Shown: positions 63,058 to 64,000 of the stretch, piece by piece
Numbering within the stretch: the first letter of the stretch is position 1
Layout of the letters: each line of letters opens with the position of its first letter
Translations under genes and position numbers: made by a program
Notes under the pieces: generated by a model
What the model was told of the DNA's origin: nothing
Database searches by the model: none
What the model saw: only the letters and a program-made list of their open reading frames with translations
Assembly: GCF_001543895.1 (NCBI RefSeq)
Contig: NZ_JYIJ01000019.1
Coordinates: forward strand, 434,001 to 498,000
Direction: 5' to 3'
From: Carbonactinospora thermoautotrophica
GTDB taxonomy: Bacteria > Actinomycetota > Actinomycetes > Streptomycetales > Carbonactinosporaceae
Length of the DNA stretch: 64,000 bases

Positions 63058-63462
63058 TCAAGCCGGGACATCGGTCGGGTCAGGCGTGTGGTGGAGTTCG
63101 GCGTAGACGACCTTGCCGCCGTCGCGGGGCTCCCAGCCGAACTCGGCGGCTAACTCGGTAACGATGGCCAGGCCCCGGCCGGCCTCGTCGTCGAGATCGG
63201 CGTCCTGCGGCTGCGGGGTGTGCGAGCCGGGGTCGAACACCTCGATCCGCAGCACGCCGTCGACGTAGGCGACCCGCAGCCAGCCCGGGGCCTGGGCGTG
63301 GCGGACCAGGTTCGTCACCAGCTCTGAGACCAGTAGCGCCGCGGTGTCGGTGAGGGCCGTGAGGCCCCAGCGGGCCAGGTGTTCGCGCACCGCGTGCCGG
63401 GCCCGGCGCACCTCGGCCGGCTCGGGTTTCAGATCGGTCTGGTACGCCAGCGTCCCCGTCAT
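63058..63462 (-). CDS. ATP-binding anti-sigma-like protein (HATPase)
   Basis: A 134-residue GHKL-type ATPase domain of the RsbW family as found in actinomycete anti-sigma factors. ATP-binding motifs are LVSELVTNLVRHA (N box), FDPGSHTP and DEAGRGLAIVTELAAEFGWE (G boxes). ATG 63462 with AAAGGACGG is the natural start. These proteins usually sit beside an XRE/DUF397-type regulator, as here. Confidence 0.88.
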   Translation of the reverse strand: MTGTLAYQTDLKPEPAEVRRARHAVREHLARWGLTALTDTAALLVSELVTNLVRHAQAPGWLRVAYVDGVLRIEVFDPGSHTPQPQDADLDDEAGRGLAIVTELAAEFGWEPRDGGKVVYAELHHTPDPTDVPA

Positions 63463-63672
63463 GCTGGCCGTCCTTTCGTCTGCGTGTTCGCGAGGCCGAC
63501 TCAAGAGCGGTGGGCAGGCTCACGCGCTCCGAGTCGGGACGGAGGAATGATCTCCGCCACTTCGGATCATGGTGTCCAGACTTATCACTGGCAAGACTTT
63601 CCACTGAAATTACTTACCCTCGATCGGGTGATTGGTCGTGGATAGATCACGTGGGCAGGCAGACTGAGCCGC

Positions 63673-64000
63673 ATGGAGGTACCGCCTACAGTCCGGCAGC
63701 GGCTGCTCGGCGCGAGACTGCGTCGGCTGCGCGAGGCCGCCGGGATGACCCTGGACCAAGCTGGCCAAGTGATCGAGTGCACCGGCTCGAAGATCTCCCG
63801 CATCGAAACCGGCCATCGCGGGATCAAGCCGTTTGAGCTGCGCCACCTGCTCCGGGCTTACGGGGTGACCGACGAGGCTCGCATCGATGCCTTCGTGCGG
63901 GCATTCCGTGAAGCCAAGCGGCGCGACTGGTGGGACACGGGCGAGTACGACGAACTGCTGTCGGAAGCCCAGTACCGCGACTACCTCACCCTGGAGGCGG
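63673..64000 (+). CDS. XRE-family regulator, 3' truncated by the window
   Basis: The frame starts MEVPPTVRQRLLGARLRRLR and contains the XRE helix-turn-helix (TLDQAGQVIECTGSKISRIE TG region), followed by PFELRHLLRAYGVTDEARID and RDWWDTGEYDELLSEAQYR, typical of the DUF5753/Scr1 type regulators of actinomycetes. It continues beyond 64000. Divergent from the ATP-binding gene, with a short AT-rich spacer. Confidence 0.9.
   Translation, partial: MEVPPTVRQRLLGARLRRLREAAGMTLDQAGQVIECTGSKISRIETGHRGIKPFELRHLLRAYGVTDEARIDAFVRAFREAKRRDWWDTGEYDELLSEAQYRDYLTLEA

Overview
The window is high-GC DNA from an aerobic, spore-forming-type actinomycete. GTG starts are frequent, ATGA/GTGA stop-start overlaps are common, and the accessory genes are actinobacterial in type (WXG100-like toxin, MalT/SARP-type regulator, ATP-binding/XRE pair at the right end). 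No rRNA, tRNA or CRISPR array was seen. The species cannot be fixed from the sequence alone.

Layout. (1) 0.4-13.5 kb is a nitrate/nitrite respiration island: narK-narGHJI, a broken convergent hemerythrin/DUF2249 gene, an AT-rich dyad operator, then a three-gene operon whose middle member fuses a membrane domain, a blue-copper domain and a complete copper nitrite reductase (NirK). (2) 13.5-17 kb holds small membrane and copper-handling genes (SHOCT protein, Cys/His-rich exported protein, TauE/cupredoxin exporter-like protein, CopZ) among IS256 debris. (3) 17.3-20 kb is a nest of IS elements (IS3, IS5) that has cut an enoyl-CoA hydratase gene. (4) 20.1-38.8 kb is a catabolic locus: GntR regulator and FAH-family hydrolase; flavin monooxygenase, RidA and HIT-like genes; a nine-gene minus-strand run (amidohydrolase, APC permease, a second flavin monooxygenase, SCP2-like protein, three-subunit molybdenum hydroxylase, MoxR ATPase, VWA protein); and a divergent sugar-type ABC importer. 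Three TTTGTAC/GCATGCAAA-like sites lie at its three control regions and suggest one GntR regulon. A large MalT-like ATPase/SARP regulator closes it. (5) 42.5-44.7 kb is degraded IS256 and IS481 sequence. (6) 45.1-49.1 kb is a fatty-acid/acyl-CoA operon with a mutase remnant. (7) 49.2-55.1 kb holds an IS701 element, then a WXG-type polymorphic toxin gene split exactly in frame by a group II intron, with an overlapping putative immunity gene and a NADAR-domain gene. (8) 55.8-64 kb holds a broken sigma factor, secreted and hypothetical proteins, an OLD-family nuclease, a lipoprotein, and the start of an XRE-type regulator next to an ATP-binding anti-sigma-like gene.

How the genes work together. 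Nar reduces nitrate at the membrane, and the NirK fusion reduces nitrite outside it; nearby copper-handling genes could supply the metal. The catabolic locus appears to import a compound, hydroxylate it on a molybdenum enzyme, oxygenate it with flavin enzymes, and finish with deamination and hydrolysis. The substrate is unknown and I judge this the best candidate for an undescribed pathway. The intron-split toxin with HEAT-like immunity and NADAR neighbours is the other unusual system. Core metabolic genes are intact, whereas mobile and conflict genes carry many one-base indels and nonsense codons.
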